Source: Candidatus Melainabacteria bacterium (GTDB lineage: Bacteria > Cyanobacteriota > Vampirovibrionia > Obscuribacterales > Obscuribacteraceae). From it: DNA of 64,000 nucleotides. The notes below the pieces were generated by a model. The model was not told the origin of the DNA, made no database searches, and saw only the letters and a program-made list of their open reading frames with translations. Made by a program: the position numbers and the translations under genes. The stretch's first letter is position 1; each line of letters opens with the position of its first letter. The DNA lies in the NCBI GenBank assembly GCA_003153555.1, contig PLZS01000060.1, positions 62,001 through 126,000 of the forward strand, read 5' to 3'. Positions 62,339-64,000 of this stretch are shown here, piece after piece.

Positions 62339-62514
62339 CGTTCATCGGGTTTTGAAACTTGCAGCGGTTCGGCTTTGCTCCGTCGCTCAGACTTGACCAC
62401 ACGAGTGGTTTCTTAACCGCCTTCAAGTAACGGTTCAGCATATCAGAGCAACATCAGCTAGCCCTTAAACATATCGTTAAAGGACATATTTGATTAAGCG
62501 TTCTTGACAGTCGG

Positions 62515-63315
62515 CTAAGCGCGTGAATGTAAAAGCGTTTCAGAGCATTTGCAAGCAGAGCGTTGGTCCGGAATGGTCTCGACAAATTTGACTAGCAGAT
62601 TTTGTAATTTGCCTAGATTCTCGCCAAACACTTTTATCACTTCGGAGTGGGATACCGGTTCGACGTTGCCATGCAATCCTGAGTCGTAGTCTGTTATCAG
62701 CGAAATGTTCACCACACACATCTCAAGCTCTTTAGCCAGATGAGCTTCCGGATATTGGGTCATGTTGATCACTTCCCAGCCTTGTGCTCCGAACCAAATT
62801 GATTCTGCTTTGGACGAAAAACGAGGACCCTGGATCACCACAACGGTGCCCTGGGGATGCATTTTGATCCCGCAAGCTTCACCGGCTTTAACAGCCAGAG
62901 GTCTGAGTTCTGGGCAGTAGGTATCTGCGGCGGAGACGTGGGTGGCGATCGGACCCTCGTAAAACGTGTCGATGCGCGCGCTAGTGCGGTCAACGAATTG
63001 ATCGCAGACAACAAATTCTCCAGGCTTGACGTGCTTTTGCAGGCTGCCAGCTGCGCATGGTGAGATCAACCGAGTCACGCCCAGTGATTTCATTGCCCAA
63101 AGATTGGCACGATAGTTGATTTTATGAGGAGCTATGGTGTGTTTTGCCCCATGTCGCGGAATGAAAGCGACCTTTTTGCCTGCCATAGTGCCGACAACAA
63201 CGCTATCACTTGGTGGCCCGTATGGCGTCTCGATTTGGCGTTCTTCAAACTTATCAAAAAGTTTGTAAAAACCCGAACCGCCGAAAATACCGATGTTCGC
63301 TGAAAGCTTCTCCAC
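62515..63315 (-). CDS. mtnP: S-methyl-5'-thioadenosine phosphorylase
   Basis: The 266-residue enzyme splits methylthioadenosine to adenine and methylthioribose-1-phosphate in methionine salvage. FGGSGFYKLFDKFEE near residue 11 is the phosphate-binding start and AFIPRHGAKHTIAPHKINYR near 50 is the family signature. PCAAGSLQKHVKPGEFVVCD is near 86, VIQGPRFSSKAES near 155 and INMTQYPEAHLAKELEMCV near 184. Length is typical. The neighbours are not part of the pathway. Confidence 0.92.
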   Translation of the reverse strand: MEKLSANIGIFGGSGFYKLFDKFEERQIETPYGPPSDSVVVGTMAGKKVAFIPRHGAKHTIAPHKINYRANLWAMKSLGVTRLISPCAAGSLQKHVKPGEFVVCDQFVDRTSARIDTFYEGPIATHVSAADTYCPELRPLAVKAGEACGIKMHPQGTVVVIQGPRFSSKAESIWFGAQGWEVINMTQYPEAHLAKELEMCVVNISLITDYDSGLHGNVEPVSHSEVIKVFGENLGKLQNLLVKFVETIPDQRSACKCSETLLHSRA

Positions 63316-63593
63316 GACAGTGTCTTCTCCTCGATTTGAACTGCGAAAATGCTCATGGCAAGCGATTCGCCGTGAGGGATACTAATAGTAACACTCACAG
63401 AATCCCGCAGAATGTCTAGAAGTTGCCAGGACTGGGTAGAGAGAAAGTGTCAGAGTCCCTCTGTTTACCCATGGTTCAAGGATCACTCGCGCGCTAGGCA
63501 GCTAGCTGCACCGGCTAAAACTCAGAAAAACAGTGACTCGCAGCCTGATTGAAAAGCGAGTAGACGTGACAAAACCAGCTCCCGACAGTCTCC

Positions 63594-64000
63594 ATGGATA
63601 CTTATATGCGACGGAAACTTTTACTTACAATTCCTTTCGTTGTTCTCGTTACTTCTCTTGCTGGCTCAAGCGTAATCTCCAGCAATGAACCATATGTCGC
63701 CTCAGCCTCTAACACTCTGAGACTAGCTCAATCAGTCAAACTTGCCAAAAATGTCGACCCTGAACGGCTTTACGACCGGGTTTTTAGCCTGATCAAAGAT
63801 GACTTTTACGATCCATCAGTTCTCGGCAAGCAAAACTGGGATAGATGGCAGCATAAGTATGATGGCAAGCTGAAGACTCTGGAAGATTCGCATCGCGCTA
63901 TTGAGACGATGCTTGCTAGCCTCGGAGATCGATACACTAGATTCCTTGACTTTGAAGCCTTCGCTGATGAGAAGTCTCAAATCGACGCCAAGTTATTTGG
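63594..64000 (+). CDS. S41 (C-terminal processing) peptidase, N-terminal part, cut by right edge
   Basis: The frame starts ATG 63594 (a second ATG at 63606 is equally good) and has a signal peptide (LLLTIPFVVLVTSLAGSSV). Then VDPERLYDRVFSLIKDDFYD and AIETMLASLGDRYTRFLDFE appear, the N-terminal helical part of carboxy-terminal proteases. The catalytic PDZ and protease domains lie beyond the window. It probably cleaves periplasmic proteins. It diverges from mtnP with about 280 bp between. Confidence 0.8.
   Translation, partial: MDTYMRRKLLLTIPFVVLVTSLAGSSVISSNEPYVASASNTLRLAQSVKLAKNVDPERLYDRVFSLIKDDFYDPSVLGKQNWDRWQHKYDGKLKTLEDSHRAIETMLASLGDRYTRFLDFEAFADEKSQIDAKLF

Noticed and set aside
1-64000. 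tRNA or rRNA genes
   Set aside because: I looked for T-loop type sequences and rRNA landmarks and found none convincing; a tRNA scan would settle it.

Overview
The window is one chromosomal stretch of a Gram-negative-type, lineage-distant bacterium with moderate GC content, frequent TTG and GTG starts, and long intergenic spacers carrying their own repeat family. My best guess is the Obscuribacterales/Melainabacteria side of the cyanobacterial lineage. This is inferred from five copies of the cyanobacterial-type octamer GCGATCGC, several kinesin-light-chain-type TPR proteins, a bacterial GH3 enzyme and a Ppx/GppA-HD polyphosphatase. No rRNA, tRNA or CRISPR array was found, so the assignment is tentative. 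The genes are mostly housekeeping and metabolic, in short operons on both strands.

Layout. 1-2.7 kb (minus): an operon of queC-like, queD, a GT9 glycosyltransferase and a gene cut by the left edge. 2.8-5.3 kb (plus): hemE-hemY. 5.35-5.58 kb: the two ends of a GH15 glucoamylase gene fused by a large internal deletion. 5.6-12 kb: two paralogous zinc-finger methyltransferases in opposite orientation bracket a GT2 glycosyltransferase, a TPR protein, a sugar-nucleotide epimerase and a transposase-derived chimeric regulator; a candidate small RNA with a terminator lies on the minus strand at 10.7-10.83 kb. 12-13.7 kb: Ppx/GppA phosphatase. 13.9-16.9 kb (minus): SRPBCC protein, ICMT-like methyltransferase, DUF1571-like exported protein and a TenA/heme-oxygenase-like protein.

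17.1-26.1 kb (plus) is the most system-like block. It holds an alpha/beta hydrolase with a cysteine at the nucleophile position, an enolase-superfamily enzyme, a GH3 acyl-amido synthetase, three different extended or atypical SDR enzymes, a DUF962/Mpo1-like membrane protein and a histidine-rich polytopic membrane protein. Several joints overlap by 1-4 bases, and a 300-bp minisatellite sits between two of the SDR genes. It looks like an uncharacterised amide- or lipid-modifying pathway.

26-36 kb: TPR, TrmJ-like methylase, MFS transporter, a truncated hydrolase, GH31 glucosidase, acyl-CoA synthetase, NarL-type regulator, GlsB-like protein and HtpX. 36.7-46 kb: fumC, TPR, FIST sensor, TonB-C-like protein, a Memo-AMMECR1 fusion, a degenerate M48 protease, then a glutamine synthetase homologue paired with an amidohydrolase (the two halves of fungal FluG as separate genes). 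46.3-55.6 kb: a 30-residue membrane peptide, an IS200 remnant, UbiB-type kinase, peroxiredoxin, korAB, a ThDP enzyme and a GNAT protein. 55.7-64 kb: hpt, pilin-like protein, NCS1 permease, XRE regulator, an M16 protease pair (one active, one lacking the zinc motif), mtnP and an S41 protease cut by the right edge.

A palindromic repeat, AAACCGATATCGGTTT and variants, occurs at seven intergenic loci (about 14 copies). Copies are often in tandem at 31-37 bp, exactly 36 bp in the clearest cluster. It falls in gene spacers of every orientation.
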